DNA of 64,000 nt from GWE2-42-39 sp963668595 (lineage in GTDB: Bacteria; Bacteroidota; Bacteroidia; Bacteroidales; Prolixibacteraceae). The DNA lies in assembly GCA_963668595.1 (NCBI GenBank), contig OY764876.1, forward strand, positions 868,001-932,000. Reading direction: 5' to 3'. Shown here in pieces: positions 63,208 to 64,000 of the stretch. A model generated the notes under the pieces. It was not told the DNA's origin. It saw only the letters and a program-made list of their open reading frames with translations, and did no database searches. A program made the translations under genes and the position numbers. Numbering within the stretch: the stretch's first letter is position 1; each line of letters begins with the position of its first letter.

Positions 63208-63449
63208 ACGTATATATTTAAATTAAGTTATTGAATATCTGTCGGATCAAAGAACCGTGCCTTGAACATCTTTTGAATCCCGTGTGGAACTCGCAGAGTT
63301 TATACATGCCCTTTTGATAACTCGAACCATGCTCGTTTCATTGTTTAATTCGTTCTGTGAAGCAAAAATAGCAAGCTTTTTAGTTGCTGCACTTTATTAA
63401 CCAACAACTGTCGGTTTTTACCAAACAATATTAATGTTGAATTAATTAA

Positions 63450-64000
63450 TCAACATAGAATTTGGGGAACTGGTTCAAATTTTAGGATTGTTTGATAAAC
63501 CCGCTCTTTAATTTCTTCTGGGGTTGGGTTTAATTCTTCGGTGGTAAATTGACCATTTTCTATATCAATACGCTCAAAAACCATTTTGTACAGATCGAAA
63601 ATCATTTCCAGACTAAGTTGATAGCGCGGTGCGTGCAATGGCTTAATTTTTTCCAGAATTTCGTATGTTTTTTCGCGGTACCGATCAGCTTCGCGATAGT
63701 ATTCCCGAATCAATTCCCGAAAAGCCGGAGTAACCGGAGCTCCATCAGCAATGGCTCGCAAACTTGCCCGGTCTAGTCCATGTTTGTCTATTAGCTCATC
63801 AGCAAAATAATTCAGATTATCTTGCTGGTCTTTTTGAAAATCGCGGATGATATGCACCAGATAGCTAAACACTGAGCACGGGATGGTGCATGCTTTTAAA
63901 TCAAAAGCAGGTGCTTTAAAAACATCATTTTCTTTTGTTAACCCATTTAAATGAACAAAAACTGCTGCCGGAGAAACCGATGCTCCCATCGAGTAGTTGA
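63450..64000 (-). CDS. Squalene/phytoene synthase family, C-terminal part (cut by window edge)
   Basis: An open frame of at least 183 codons that runs off the right edge; the visible part begins NYSMGASVSPAAVFVHLNGL, and does not have to start at the methionine at 63989. ACTIPCSVFSYLVHIIRDFQKDQQDNLNYFADEL carries the second Asp-rich motif (RDFQKDQQDN) of trans-isoprenyl head-to-head synthases. These join two FPP or GGPP units to make squalene or phytoene, for hopanoids or carotenoids. The first Asp-rich motif lies beyond the edge, so enzyme type stays open. Confidence 0.8.
   Translation of the reverse strand, partial: NYSMGASVSPAAVFVHLNGLTKENDVFKAPAFDLKACTIPCSVFSYLVHIIRDFQKDQQDNLNYFADELIDKHGLDRASLRAIADGAPVTPAFRELIREYYREADRYREKTYEILEKIKPLHAPRYQLSLEMIFDLYKMVFERIDIENGQFTTEELNPTPEEIKERVYQTILKFEPVPQILC

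Overview
The window reads as chromosomal DNA of a Bacteroidota bacterium, most likely a marine or soil polysaccharide degrader related to Bacteroidales/Marinilabiliales. The evidence is the TAnnTTTG -7 promoter elements, surface lipoproteins with an acidic stretch after the lipid-modified cysteine, an extended NusB, an EF-G2 paralogue, and a GH35 galactosidase, a CE15-like esterase and a formylglycine sulfatase. The exact genus is not decidable from the sequence. Most genes are ordinary core or accessory genes of moderate GC; the 28-33.6 kb segment is visibly more AT-rich.

Layout. 0-9 kb: the N-terminus of a CE15-like esterase, a cation/proton antiporter, an acyl-activating/acyltransferase fusion, a GH35 beta-galactosidase and a photolyase. 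8.5-12.1 kb: threonine aldolase-rhomboid and nusB-DUF1573-yajC, with overlapping or closely spaced genes. 12.2-20 kb: AraC regulator, short UvrA paralogue, esterase and mfd. 20-25.3 kb: sulfatase, two secreted proteins and an Omp85-like barrel. 25.3-37.2 kb: an accessory region packed with composite dispersed repeats (both orientations), a 371-bp array of GCAGGG motifs every 20-21 bp that inverts in its middle, an AT-rich four-gene DNA-modification/signalling operon, and pabB-pabC. 37.2-49.4 kb: EF-G2, an amidase, SIMPL, Lrp and MscS proteins, an M64 peptidase, a SulP transporter and a NhaD antiporter. 49.1-55.1 kb: five predicted surface lipoproteins and a small membrane protein downstream of a Crp/Fnr regulator. 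55-64 kb: TamB, TsaD, a CobW-type GTPase, an AEC transporter, a HAD phosphatase and a partial squalene/phytoene synthase.

The most notable system is the minus-strand operon 33564-28123. It encodes a MutY/Mig-like mismatch glycosylase, a C5-cytosine methyltransferase, an 849-aa protein with two GHKL ATPase domains plus a histidine-kinase-like core, and a receiver domain followed by a helical domain carrying an RNxxxH (HEPN ribonuclease-type) motif. The last three genes overlap by 8 and 4 bp. No ordinary restriction endonuclease is present. I infer a methylation-linked, phosphorelay-gated defence or abortive-infection system. Its upstream side carries a duplicated fragment of the pabC 3' end and a cluster of small palindromes, consistent with past insertion.

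A second coherent unit is the lipoprotein operon. A perfect TTGATnnnnATCAA palindrome sits about 41-44 bp upstream of its predicted transcription start, just after the gene for a Crp/Fnr protein whose recognition helix (ETLSR) is FNR-like. Several starts were moved because the longest reading frame began inside a TAnnTTTG promoter element (uvrA-like, mfd, pabB, SulP, nhaD-like genes).
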